A stretch of DNA of 64,000 nucleotides from JACJVV01 sp964581515. GTDB lineage: Archaea; Nanobdellota; Nanobdellia; Woesearchaeales; JACJVV01. A model generated the notes under the pieces. That model was not told the origin of the DNA, did no database searches, and saw only the letters and a list, made by a program, of their open reading frames with translations. The position numbers and the translations under genes are program-made. Below are positions 34,996 through 43,608 of the stretch, one piece after another (the stretch's first letter is position 1; every line of letters begins with the position of its first letter). The DNA lies in contig CAZOOV010000007.1 of assembly GCA_964581515.1 (NCBI GenBank), forward strand, positions 62,001-126,000. The letters are read 5' to 3'.

Positions 34996-36075
34996 TTAAG
35001 CCAAACTAATGCCTAAGTCATCACTTATCATCTTTTCAGTATTTTCAATACTATCAGTTGTTGAAGCATGTGCATCAAGACCAGTTATGTATGGTGACTG
35101 AACACCTGTCATGATTGTCATAACAGTTAATTTTCCAGTCATCTCTTTGTTTATACGTGCGCCCCAGATTACATTTGCATCAGCATCCATCTGTGCAGTT
35201 ACTAGATCACCAATTCTTGCGACTTCATCAAGTGTAAGATCAGGTCCTCCCTCAATATGTAATAATGCTCCTGTAGCCCCTTCATAAGAGATATCTAATA
35301 GAGGATTACTTAATGCTCCCTTAACTGCTTCATCAACCCTGTTTGTAGTATCACTACACCCAATTCCTATTGCAGCAACTCCTCCATTCTTCATTATCGC
35401 TTTTACATCAGCAAAATCAAGGTTTACAAGTGAAGGTACAGCAATTGTTTCCACTATGCCCCTGATCATTGTTGATACGAGCTCATTAGCTACAGCAAAT
35501 GCTTGCTGAATAGGTAGGTTACCTGCTATTTGAGTCAATTTATTATTATCAATTACAATTGCAGTATCGCAATTCTTTCTTAGTTCTTCAAGTCCGAATT
35601 CTGCTTTTTCTATTCTTGCACGCTCAATCTTAAACGGCATAGTTACAGTTCCAATTACAATGCAACCCATCTCTCTTGCAATCTTTGCAATTACATGTGC
35701 TGAACCAGTTCCTGTTCCTCCGCCCATTCCTGCGCATATAAAAACCATATCTGTATTTTTAAGACTGTCTTTTATCTCATATGAATCTTCTTGTGCTGAT
35801 TGGGTACCTTTTTCAGGAAATCCGCCACATCCAAGCCCTCTTGTGACACCTTTTCCAATAAGAATCTTCTTATCAGCCTTGCTTATCTCAAGATGTTGTT
35901 TATCTGTATTGATAGCGATGATTTCTGCTCCTTGTATTCCTTTGTTATAGAGCCAATCAACCATGTTGTTACCTGCACCACCACATCCGATTATCTTTAT
36001 ATTTGCTACTCCTACTTCTGGTGCTGCTGATTGTTGTGTCATATTTTCTTGGGCTTGTTTTACGATAAAATCCAT
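34996..36075 (-). CDS. ftsZ: Cell division GTPase FtsZ
   Basis: Tubulin-family cytokinetic GTPase of 359 residues that forms the division ring. A short N-terminal extension precedes IIGCGGAGNNMVDW (about 28-41). The tubulin signature GGGTGTGSA is at 118-126, and the T7 catalytic loop NLDFADVK lies near 228. The last 30 residues are the usual variable tail. The start is supported by a GAGAGGT ribosome-binding site 9 nt upstream. The predicted mRNA begins with a 16-bp hairpin (36105-36176) just after a TATA box at 36199-36206. Confidence 0.97.
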   Translation of the reverse strand: MDFIVKQAQENMTQQSAAPEVGVANIKIIGCGGAGNNMVDWLYNKGIQGAEIIAINTDKQHLEISKADKKILIGKGVTRGLGCGGFPEKGTQSAQEDSYEIKDSLKNTDMVFICAGMGGGTGTGSAHVIAKIAREMGCIVIGTVTMPFKIERARIEKAEFGLEELRKNCDTAIVIDNNKLTQIAGNLPIQQAFAVANELVSTMIRGIVETIAVPSLVNLDFADVKAIMKNGGVAAIGIGCSDTTNRVDEAVKGALSNPLLDISYEGATGALLHIEGGPDLTLDEVARIGDLVTAQMDADANVIWGARINKEMTGKLTVMTIMTGVQSPYITGLDAHASTTDSIENTEKMISDDLGISLA

Positions 36076-36104
36076 TTTTCTGGTACCTCTCTTTTAATTA
36101 GGAT

Positions 36105-36176
36105 AATTGGGAAAATAGCAATTTAGGGGGTGTATTGGCGAGACTAAGAATATCTAGTCTGCTATTTTCACCAATT
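36105..36176 (-). promoter_or_regulatory. Structured 5' leader of ftsZ
   Basis: AATTGGGAAAATAGCA (36105-36120) pairs with TGCTATTTTCACCAATT (36160-36176) over 16 bp with one bulged A. The loop holds a second hairpin, AGACTA with TAGTCT (36141-36160), and a 20-nt single strand that is C-rich on the RNA sense (CACCCCC). The RNA predicted from the TATA box starts almost exactly at 36176. Confidence 0.6.
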
Positions 36177-36198
36177 AGTATAGTAATTAGTATACTTA

Positions 36199-36206
36199 TA
36201 TATAAA
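36199..36206 (-). promoter_or_regulatory. TATA box of ftsZ
   Basis: TTTATATA on the minus strand, preceded by AACAAAACA as a BRE-like element. Transcription should start near 36176, giving a leader of about 100 nt. Confidence 0.6.
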
Positions 36207-36269
36207 TGTTTTGTTTTTCCTATTGAAAGACAAAGCAAAGAACGCTAGTGAAATTGTTTTGTTATTCTA

Positions 36270-36389
36270 AGAAAATTAATTAATTTTAATATAGAAGAAA
36301 AGTGAAAAATAAGAGAAATAATGAAAAAATAAAAGTAAAGAAATAGTAGAAAAATAATAAGAATAATAAAAATAGTAAAAAAACTAAAA
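36270..36389 (-). terminator. T-rich tract (minus strand) after the TrmB gene
   Basis: On the minus strand about 120 bases after the TrmB-like stop are very T-rich, fitting archaeal termination. The spacer 36076-36389 otherwise holds only the ftsZ promoter and leader. Confidence 0.45.
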
Positions 36390-37079
36390 TTATAGATTAT
36401 CCCAAATGAAGTCAAACATCATCTTCTGTGACTTAAAGAAATTCTTTTCCTCTATCAATATACCCATGGGTTCTGCTTCTTCAAGGGAAATCATTGCAAT
36501 CTTACCATTATATAACCAAGTTGCAGTCTTTATCTTTCCTTTCATGAGTTTATAGGGTGCAGAAAGATCATATGGTTCTGTCTCATTGATAAGTCTTACC
36601 TTGATGCCTTTCTTTTTTCTTCTCTCTACAAAATGAGGGAGATAATACTTGAATAATTTGAACAATTGCTTCTTTGATGCTATGCCCTCAAATGACTTTG
36701 CAGTATCAAGTATGTCTTCAAATATGGTCTTTAACCCATCTTTACCAACATAAACTTCAACTTTTGGTCTTTTTGCGACTGATTCAGACATCGCTTTTAA
36801 CTCAGGAAGTGCTTTTTTTAGCATATTCTCTCGTTCCTTTAGTATATCTGAAAGTTTGCTGGGATTTGTTGCTTGATAATATCTTTTTCCAGATTGTATT
36901 ATGTAGCTTGCAAATCCTTTCTTTTCCAGCGACTTCAAAAGATCATATGCTGATGTTCTGTTAACGCTAGCATAATCTGCTATCTTCTGGACTGTGCTAT
37001 TGCCCATCTTAAGATTTGCAAGATAGATCTTTATCTCCTTATCATTAAGACCCCACGAACGGAGCATATCCTCTTTCAT
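36390..37079 (-). CDS. TrmB-family transcriptional regulator
   Basis: Regulator of 229 residues. An N-terminal winged helix (about 1-75) contains LGL-type sequence WGLNDKEIKIYLANLKMGNSTVQKIADYASVNRTSAYDLLKSLEKKG. A helical linker leads to a C-terminal ligand-binding or phospholipase-D-like domain (VEVYVGKDGLKTIFEDILDTAKSFEGI). The start is the ATG at 37079; the longer frame starts at an unlikely TTG. TrmB proteins sense sugars or other metabolites. It is divergent from the isocitrate/isopropylmalate-dehydrogenase-like gene, a candidate target (inference). Confidence 0.87.
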   Translation of the reverse strand: MKEDMLRSWGLNDKEIKIYLANLKMGNSTVQKIADYASVNRTSAYDLLKSLEKKGFASYIIQSGKRYYQATNPSKLSDILKERENMLKKALPELKAMSESVAKRPKVEVYVGKDGLKTIFEDILDTAKSFEGIASKKQLFKLFKYYLPHFVERRKKKGIKVRLINETEPYDLSAPYKLMKGKIKTATWLYNGKIAMISLEEAEPMGILIEEKNFFKSQKMMFDFIWDNL

Positions 37080-37157
37080 AAGAGCTGTAAAGAATAGCTG
37101 ATATATAAAATTGTCGTTTATTTTCCACAACAAAAGTTATTATACTTCGATAAAATA

Positions 37158-38381
37158 ATGATATGTAAAATGGTAGAAGAAAAAAAATCAGAAGAAGAGT
37201 ATATATCAGAAGACAAAAAAGAAGATGCAGGAGAGGATAAAGTAGAGGAGAAAATGCACAAGGTCGCTGTAATAGCAGGAGACTTGAATGGAAAGACAGT
37301 CACAGATGCAACGCTTAGTCTTTATGATAGTTTTAAAGAAGTACTTAGCAGACCAATAGAGCACACAATGACACCATTTAACACAGATTATTTCATAGAG
37401 AAAGGAATAACTGAACTTACAGACGAGAATATGAAAGAATTAAGAGAATATGATAGCATATTTCTTGGAGCAATTGGCGACCCAACTAAAATAGAACCAG
37501 GAGTCATAGAAAATGGCATATTAATTAAGATAAGACAAGGTTTTGAACAGTATGTAAACTTAAGACCAATAAAACAAATGCCTGGAACAAAATGTGAAGT
37601 ACTAGGCAGGACATTTACAAATGTAGATTTTCTTATCTGCAGAGAAAACACTGAAGGGCTCTATATCAATAAAGGATATGTAAAAAACAAAGGTACTGAT
37701 GATGAACTTGGTGTGCAGGAAATGCATTGCTCATACAAAGGAGTCAAAAGACTTACAGAGTTTGCCCTAAGAGAAGCACTTGAAAGAGATAGATTTGAAA
37801 AACCAAGAATACATTTTGTATTCAAGAACAATGTGCTTTTTGATGCATCAACTTCTTGGACAAGAGTCGAAGAAGAGACAAGAGAAAGAATGGGAGATAT
37901 AATAGATGTAAGATATATGCACTTTGATAATTTCATGATGCAAGTTATGCAAAATCCTGAACAATTCGATGTTGTAGTCATGGAAAATTTCATGGGAGAC
38001 GCTGCTTCTGATCTTGCTTCATTATTACAAGGAGGTATAGGTACAGCAATATCTGGCAATATAAATCCCACATCAGAATATCCTTCCATGTATGAACCAA
38101 TACATGGCACTGCTCCTGATAAATGGTATGAAACAGATGAAGTAGGCAATCTTTTACCAGACACATATAATCCTGCACTTATACAAGGAATAAAACCTGA
38201 AGCTACTTTCTTAGCATATGCTATGATGTTAAAACACATGGGAGAATATGATGCAGCAGATCTAGTACGAACAGCAGCAGAAAGAAACATATTGGACCCT
38301 AAATATAAAGAAAAAAGCTTGAATGAATTAGTAAGTCAGGCAAAAGAGCATATTGTGAATGAGCAGAGAGTAAAAGATTAA
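37158..38381 (+). CDS. Isocitrate/isopropylmalate dehydrogenase family protein
   Basis: NAD(P)-dependent beta-decarboxylating dehydrogenase of 407 residues. Family features are FLICRENTEGLY near 157, the catalytic Lys region HFVFKNN near 213, and the metal-binding DVVVMENFMGDAASDLAS near 276 followed by EPIHGTAPD. It keeps the nucleotide-binding HGTAPD motif. An acidic Lys/Glu/Asp extension of about 35-40 residues precedes the usual start (HKVAVIAGDLNG) and is unusual. Whether it acts on isocitrate, isopropylmalate or homoisocitrate cannot be told. A second ATG four codons in (37170) is an alternative start. Confidence 0.88.
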   Translation: MICKMVEEKKSEEEYISEDKKEDAGEDKVEEKMHKVAVIAGDLNGKTVTDATLSLYDSFKEVLSRPIEHTMTPFNTDYFIEKGITELTDENMKELREYDSIFLGAIGDPTKIEPGVIENGILIKIRQGFEQYVNLRPIKQMPGTKCEVLGRTFTNVDFLICRENTEGLYINKGYVKNKGTDDELGVQEMHCSYKGVKRLTEFALREALERDRFEKPRIHFVFKNNVLFDASTSWTRVEEETRERMGDIIDVRYMHFDNFMMQVMQNPEQFDVVVMENFMGDAASDLASLLQGGIGTAISGNINPTSEYPSMYEPIHGTAPDKWYETDEVGNLLPDTYNPALIQGIKPEATFLAYAMMLKHMGEYDAADLVRTAAERNILDPKYKEKSLNELVSQAKEHIVNEQRVKD

Positions 38382-38470
38382 GAGAGTAATTAAAAAAAGA
38401 GAAGAAAGCATATATCGAGAGAGAAATATATATTAGAAAAAAGAATGAATTAATTAGAAAAAAGAATGGA

Positions 38471-39511
38471 TCATATTATCTCAATAGCAGCTTTCTTAAG
38501 CCTGTTCATGATTGCTAAACCTATGCCCTCTTCGTGACATGTTCCGACGATTATACAGTCATAGCCTTCTTTATCTATATCCCTTAGTATCCTAAATACA
38601 TTTGCTGCAAAAACATCAAGGTCAAAACGATGACCATAGTCATAAAGAGTGCATTTTGGATCAAGTGTGCTCTCTTCATATGTTTCATCTGAGCCAAGGA
38701 CTGCCATCTTCTTTCCTTCTTTTCCAAGTTTAGCTGTCAGAACCCCCATCTTTTCGCACATTTCCTTATCAGTCTTACTTGTCACAACAATCAATTTTGT
38801 ATCAGGAGCATAATGCCTGTATTTCATACCAGGAGATTTAGGCTTTTTTGAATTAGGATTAGCAATCTTCACTTCCTTACCAAGACATTTCTCAAGTTGC
38901 TCTAAAGTTATTCCGCCAGGCCTTAAAAGAACTGGTTGTTTTCCTGTAGCTAAATCAACTACTGTACTTTCAAGACCAATAGTTGCGTCTCCTCCGTCGA
39001 TTATAATGTCAACTTTATCCTTAAGATCATCGATTGCATGCTGTGCAGTTGTTGTTGAAGGTTTTCCAGAAATATTTGCTGATGGTGCTGCTAAAGGAGT
39101 ATTACTTTCTCTGATAAGTGCATTTGCTATAGGATGACTTGGCATACGAACAGCAACAGTATCAAGTCCACAAGTTACAATGCCAGGTACAATATCTTTT
39201 TTCTTAAAGATTATTGTAAGTGGGCCTGGCCAAAAACAATCAATCAATCTTTTTGCATCATTAGGAACTTCTTTTACAATATCCTTAAGCATGCCATAGT
39301 TAGATATATGCATTATAAGAGGATTATCAGAAGGTCTTCCTTTTGCCTTGAATATATTTTCAACTGCTTTTGAGTTTAACCCATCTGCTCCAAGACCATA
39401 TACTGTCTCCGTTGGAAGCACAACTAACTTACCAGATTTTATTGATTTAGCGCACTGAGAAATACTAGATGCATCTATTTTATCAGGATCTATTTTGAAT
39501 ATCTTTGCTAT
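38471..39511 (-). CDS. sua5: L-threonylcarbamoyladenylate synthase, Sua5 type (apparent AUA start)
   Basis: Makes threonylcarbamoyl-AMP for t6A modification of tRNA. The YrdC domain contains LVVLPTETVYGLGADG, the KGRPSDNPLI loop and PSANISGKPS. The linker and C-terminal Sua5 domain follow from about residue 225 (SPGMKYRHYAPD). The conserved N-terminus is fully encoded: IAKIFKIDPDKID and a helix up to KSGKLVVLPTE. It begins at an ATA codon (39511-39509), with a stop three codons upstream. GGTG ends 7 nt before this ATA. The first standard start in frame is a GTG at 39421, which would delete the first strand and helix. I therefore propose AUA initiation or a base error. Confidence 0.85.
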   Translation of the reverse strand: MAKIFKIDPDKIDASSISQCAKSIKSGKLVVLPTETVYGLGADGLNSKAVENIFKAKGRPSDNPLIMHISNYGMLKDIVKEVPNDAKRLIDCFWPGPLTIIFKKKDIVPGIVTCGLDTVAVRMPSHPIANALIRESNTPLAAPSANISGKPSTTTAQHAIDDLKDKVDIIIDGGDATIGLESTVVDLATGKQPVLLRPGGITLEQLEKCLGKEVKIANPNSKKPKSPGMKYRHYAPDTKLIVVTSKTDKEMCEKMGVLTAKLGKEGKKMAVLGSDETYEESTLDPKCTLYDYGHRFDLDVFAANVFRILRDIDKEGYDCIIVGTCHEEGIGLAIMNRLKKAAIEII

Positions 39512-39602
39512 ATGATTTCACCTTATATATTAAGCTTGAAAGGACTATATAAAGTTTATGTTAGATTATCAGTATATTTATATCATTTTAATCTGATCTT
39601 AT

Positions 39603-40520
39603 CTATATAATAGCCTGACAAAGAACTTTAATCTTCTCATTTGTTATCTTCTTGCAATCCCTCTTATTACCAGACATAGCATTATAAAAGTGATAATTAT
39701 CAAAACAATCCCCTATCAAAGGTGAATTACTGTTGCTTTGTGACGAGCAATAGGACAATGAACCCTTAACTATTGACTCACAATGCGATTCATAACCTAA
39801 ATAATTAAAACACGCTCCATCTGATAACTGATGACAGTACTCATTAAGATAAGGGTCTTTTATATTATCACAATTCTCCCTATCTTTGTTCTGATAATAT
39901 CTATAAAGATTATATGCATCTTCACATTCTTGCTTATCATTAGTTAAATTAACCTCATTACATGCTTTTCCGTCAACAGATATCATAGAGATGCATAATG
40001 ATTTGAAACTAGCTAAATGAGAATCTGAAGAATCTATCTTCTTGAATGAACAAATACCCACTTTTTCCTCATAAGATTGTGCTCCGACTGAAGGTTCTAC
40101 ACTTTTTGTCAAGAGAAAAACTGCTCCAAATATCACTATAAGGACTAAGAAAAGATATACATAAATTTTTAGCCAACTCTTAAACCATTTCTTCTCCTGT
40201 TGGATAAGGCTATGCATACTCATACGTTTATGGATGGGTAATTTCTTTCGATGATAATTCATAACTTGTTTAATCTTACTTTCTGAATGTCCAAGTTTCA
40301 ATAAATCGTCTTTTATATCATCAATAGTCCTTCCTTTTTTCATCTCTTCGTCTATAAATTTAGTAAGATCCTTATGGAACAACTCAAAGACATGCAATGT
40401 GAGTTTCTCAACTTTTGCTATCTCATGCCCTGCTTTTATCAAGGTCTCTTTGATAGTATCAATATCATAACCCTGTTTCAACAGAGAATGGATATATTCT
40501 TTGAGCTCTTCGTCAATCAT
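39603..40520 (-). CDS. Hypothetical single-pass membrane protein with Cys-rich exterior
   Basis: Protein of 305 residues. Two copies of a helical motif (ELKEYIHSLLKQGYDIDTIKETLIKAGH and EEMKKGRTIDDIKDDLLKLGH) occupy the cytoplasmic N-terminus. A membrane helix lies at about 117-138 (YLFLVLIVIFGAVFLL). The outer domain has about 14 Cys in repeats of the form C-x(2)-I-x(n)-C, similar to the protein at 55642. The N-terminal repeats resemble a short two-helix unit seen in other DPANN membrane proteins. It follows the winged-helix gene by two bases, so they are coupled. Confidence 0.65.
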   Translation of the reverse strand: MIDEELKEYIHSLLKQGYDIDTIKETLIKAGHEIAKVEKLTLHVFELFHKDLTKFIDEEMKKGRTIDDIKDDLLKLGHSESKIKQVMNYHRKKLPIHKRMSMHSLIQQEKKWFKSWLKIYVYLFLVLIVIFGAVFLLTKSVEPSVGAQSYEEKVGICSFKKIDSSDSHLASFKSLCISMISVDGKACNEVNLTNDKQECEDAYNLYRYYQNKDRENCDNIKDPYLNEYCHQLSDGACFNYLGYESHCESIVKGSLSYCSSQSNSNSPLIGDCFDNYHFYNAMSGNKRDCKKITNEKIKVLCQAII

Positions 40521-40522
40521 TT

Positions 40523-41140
40523 TCAGTCTTGAATCTCCCTCGATAATTCATAATCTTCTTCTGATATCTTTTTTGTGTCTGTTGTATCAATCATATTGGT
40601 TGTGTTTGTTATATTAATAGGGTTTGTTGAATTCTTAGAGTTTGTTGAGTTTTTAGAGTTTGTTGAAGTTGTTGATGTTTCTGTATCTGAAATACTTGTG
40701 TTAATAGGAATGATATTAGTCTTATTATGAGCAGTTTTAATCTTCTTAAGATATTTAGAACCTGCATCTGTCAATTCAAATATCCTTACATATTTGGATG
40801 AAAATACTTCTTTTACTAGTTTTTTGCCCATCAAATGAGTTAAATGATTCTCAACAGTCTTCCAATTTACATCTATATCCTTAGCTATCTGATTTATTGT
40901 CTTTCGTTTATCTGTCAATGTTGAGATTATAAGTAATCGGATATGATTAAAAGTGCGTTTTTTTGATTTTTCATTGATAATAGGAGCCTGAGAAATTTTA
41001 GAGGTTGAAGATGTTTCAGATGTTTCAGAAATTGTAGAGATAGATGAGTTGGAAGTACCTTCATAATTGAGAGTAGGAGTGCTCTCAGAGACAATAGAAT
41101 AGCTAGAATTACCTAAAATATTGATATTATCCCCATCCAT
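40523..41140 (-). CDS. Winged-helix transcriptional regulator with low-complexity ends
   Basis: Protein of 205 residues. The middle (about 63-135) is an ArsR-like winged helix: FNHIRLLIISTLTDKRKTINQIAKDIDVNWKTVENHLTHLMGKKLVKEV. It is flanked by Ser/Thr/Glu repeats (SETSETSS) before and Asn/Ser/Thr repeats (NSKNSTNSKNSTN) after, probably disordered. The upstream spacer has the perfect palindrome TAGTTAAATTAACTA (41261-41275) and related TTAGTTAA half-sites, a candidate autoregulatory operator. It is coupled to the Cys-rich membrane protein. Confidence 0.8.
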   Translation of the reverse strand: MDGDNINILGNSSYSIVSESTPTLNYEGTSNSSISTISETSETSSTSKISQAPIINEKSKKRTFNHIRLLIISTLTDKRKTINQIAKDIDVNWKTVENHLTHLMGKKLVKEVFSSKYVRIFELTDAGSKYLKKIKTAHNKTNIIPINTSISDTETSTTSTNSKNSTNSKNSTNPINITNTTNMIDTTDTKKISEEDYELSREIQD

Positions 41141-41260
41141 CTAAGATTACCCCTCTTTTTAGTAGGATTTAGAGGAGGGTTATATTTAAAGATTATGTTT
41201 TACTGGGAAGTTCTAACTAAAATAGTAATAGGTTTTATGTTGGTCTATTATTGATAAAAA

Positions 41261-41275
41261 TAGTTAAATTAACTA
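41261..41275. promoter_or_regulatory. Palindromic candidate operator
   Basis: TAGTTAAATTAACTA is a perfect inverted repeat about 120 bp before the winged-helix gene. Half-sites TTAGTTAA (41278) and TAACTAA (41214) flank it. Confidence 0.4.
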
Positions 41276-41284
41276 ATTTAGTTA

Positions 41285-41345
41285 AAAACCAAATAACTCC
41301 ACCCGGCAGACAAATTCCCAATACATATGCCTCGCAACTAGTATA
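41285..41345. other. GC-rich island in an AT-rich spacer
   Basis: About 60 bases (ACTCCACCCGGCAGAC and GCCTCGCAAC) are far richer in GC than the surroundings. No gene fits. A 4-bp pairing GGCA/TGCC is possible. It may be a small RNA or protein-binding site; the evidence is composition only. Confidence 0.25.
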
Positions 41346-41355
41346 AATTACCATT

Positions 41356-41416
41356 GAGATAAGAAATAATAAAAAATGAAAAGAAAAAAAGAATAAAAAA
41401 GGAAGGCTAAGCCTTC
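41356..41416 (-). terminator. Hairpin plus T-tract terminator of acs
   Basis: On the minus strand a GAAGG-CTTAG-CCTTC hairpin directly after the acs stop is followed by a run of T-rich sequence, like a bacterial intrinsic terminator. Confidence 0.55.
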
Positions 41417-41424
41417 ATATCAAT

Positions 41425-43389
41425 CTACTTCCTGTCTGCCATAAGAGTGTCAACTACACTTGGATCTGCAAGAGTGGTCGTGTTTCCTACGTCATCTTTT
41501 CCTTCTGCAAGAGCCTTCAAGATCCTTCTCATAATCTTTCCACTTCTTGTCTTAGGCAAAGAGTCTGCAAATTGAATCTTATCTGGTTTTGCAATAGGAC
41601 CTATCTCAACCCCTACATGATTCCTAAGCACTTTCATGAGATCCTCAGATTTCTCTACTCCCTTATTCAAAGTTACAAAGCAATATAGTGCTTGTCCTTT
41701 TATATCATGAGGGAAAGGAACTACTGCTGCTTCTGCAACATCTTTATGACTTACTAGAGCGCTCTCGACTTCAGCAGTACCAATCCTATGTCCAGATACA
41801 TTGATTACATCATCTATCCTTCCCATAAGCCAGTAATCGCCATCCTCGTCAACCCTTGCACCATCTCCTGCTAGATACATATCCTTGAACTTGCCCCAAT
41901 AAGTATCCACAAATCTTTGATGATCGCCATAGACTGTTCTCATCATTCCAGGCCAAGGTTTTTTCATGACAAGATAACCACCTTCATTGACACCTACTTC
42001 CTCACCTTCTTCATTTAAGATAGCTGGTTCGATTCCAAAGAAAGGTCTTCCTGCAGCGCTAGGTTTAACAGTTACTGCACCAGGCAAAGAAGTAATCATG
42101 ATTCCACCAGTTTCAGTCTGCCACCAAGTATCTACAATAGGGCTTTTTCCGCCACCAATATTATCATAATACCACATCCATGCTTCTGGATTAATTGGTT
42201 CACCAACTGTTCCAAGAAGCTTAATAGAACTCAAATCATGTTTCTTAACAGGATCAGTTCCAAATCTTGCAAGTGCCCTAATTGCAGTAGGCGCTGTATA
42301 GAATATATTTACTTTAAATTTCTCACAAATTTGCCAGAATCTACTATTATCTGGGAATGTTGGAACCCCTTCAAACATAAGAGTAGTTGCACCATTAGAT
42401 AATGGACCATATACGATATAACTGTGACCAGTAATCCATCCAATGTCTGCAGTACACCAATAAATATCTCCTTCATGATAATCAAAGACATACTTAAAAG
42501 TTTGAGTCGCGTATGTCAGGTAACCAGCAGATGTATGAAGAACCCCTTTTGGTTTTCCTGTTGTACCTGAAGTATACAAAATAAATAATGGGTCTTCTGA
42601 GTCCATCTCTTCTGCAGGACAATCATCAGATATATCATCTGCTGCAACTTCATCTTCCCAATATGAATCTCTTCCTTCTTTCATATTATGTTCTATTTCT
42701 GCTCTTTTTGCAACTATTACTGATTCTATACAATCACATCCTTCAACTGCTTCATCACAAATTGCTTTAAGTGCAATCTTCTTTCCAGCTCTCAGACTAC
42801 CATCTGATGTAAGAACCATTTTACATGTTGAATCTAAAATCCTATCTTTTAGTGATTCAGCACTAAAACCTGCAAATACAACACTATGTATTGCACCAAT
42901 CCTTGCACATGCAAGAACTGCAACTGCAGCCTCTGGAATCATCGGAAGATATATACAGATCCTATCTCCTTTCTTGATGCCTTTTTTCTTCAGGACATTA
43001 GCAAATCTGCTAACTCTCTTGTGAAGATCCTTATATGTAATCTCTTGAACATCATCTTCAGGCTCACCTTGCCAGATAATTGCAATCTGGTCGCCTTTCT
43101 TTTCTAGATGCCTATCCAAACAATTGTATGATACATTAAGTTTTCCACCATCAAACCAAGTGTATTTGACGTTTTCTTTATCCCAAGTAAATACAGTGTC
43201 CCAATCCTTGAACCATTCAAGCTCTTTTGCCTTCTCAGCCCAGAATTTTTCAGGATCTGCTATGGATTCTTCATAGACCTTCTTATATTCTTCATCGCTT
43301 TTGATATAAGCCTTATCACTAAACGCCTTTGGCGGTGGAAATTTCCTATTCTCATTACTCATAGAATTAATAGTCTTCTCATTTGACAT
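41425..43389 (-). CDS. acs: Acetyl-CoA synthetase (AMP-forming)
   Basis: Protein of 654 residues that activates acetate with ATP and CoA to acetyl-CoA, AMP and diphosphate. The adenylate-forming motifs are complete: LFILYTSGTTGKPKGVLHT (about 259-277), WWQTETGG near 412 and the C-terminal PKTRSGKIMRRIL, with the Lys that is acetylated in regulated enzymes. The ATG at 43389 is preferred to a TTG three codons earlier that abuts the GGAGG site. It links to pyruvate:ferredoxin oxidoreductase through acetyl-CoA. A clear terminator follows. Confidence 0.97.
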   Translation of the reverse strand: MSNEKTINSMSNENRKFPPPKAFSDKAYIKSDEEYKKVYEESIADPEKFWAEKAKELEWFKDWDTVFTWDKENVKYTWFDGGKLNVSYNCLDRHLEKKGDQIAIIWQGEPEDDVQEITYKDLHKRVSRFANVLKKKGIKKGDRICIYLPMIPEAAVAVLACARIGAIHSVVFAGFSAESLKDRILDSTCKMVLTSDGSLRAGKKIALKAICDEAVEGCDCIESVIVAKRAEIEHNMKEGRDSYWEDEVAADDISDDCPAEEMDSEDPLFILYTSGTTGKPKGVLHTSAGYLTYATQTFKYVFDYHEGDIYWCTADIGWITGHSYIVYGPLSNGATTLMFEGVPTFPDNSRFWQICEKFKVNIFYTAPTAIRALARFGTDPVKKHDLSSIKLLGTVGEPINPEAWMWYYDNIGGGKSPIVDTWWQTETGGIMITSLPGAVTVKPSAAGRPFFGIEPAILNEEGEEVGVNEGGYLVMKKPWPGMMRTVYGDHQRFVDTYWGKFKDMYLAGDGARVDEDGDYWLMGRIDDVINVSGHRIGTAEVESALVSHKDVAEAAVVPFPHDIKGQALYCFVTLNKGVEKSEDLMKVLRNHVGVEIGPIAKPDKIQFADSLPKTRSGKIMRRILKALAEGKDDVGNTTTLADPSVVDTLMADRK

Positions 43390-43608
43390 GTTAAACAATC
43401 CTCCATTTCATCTTTTGATTATGATCTAATTTTAATAATGATTATCCAACTTTGGCTGTAAGAAGATTTTTTATATGCTTTTTGGTTGGGGAGAGTATAT
43501 TCTGAACTGGCTTTTATCCTATACTGTCAACATTTAATATTCTAATAAGAATTTAAATGCTTCCGTACATAGCAAAGGCAAAATATGTTTGAGTTTCTAA
43601 TGCCTTTA

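Noticed and set aside
37661..38290. 209-codon open frame on the minus strand inside the dehydrogenase gene
   Set aside because: It lies wholly antisense to a clear enzyme gene, and the encoded protein has the Ser/Leu-rich look of a mirror frame.
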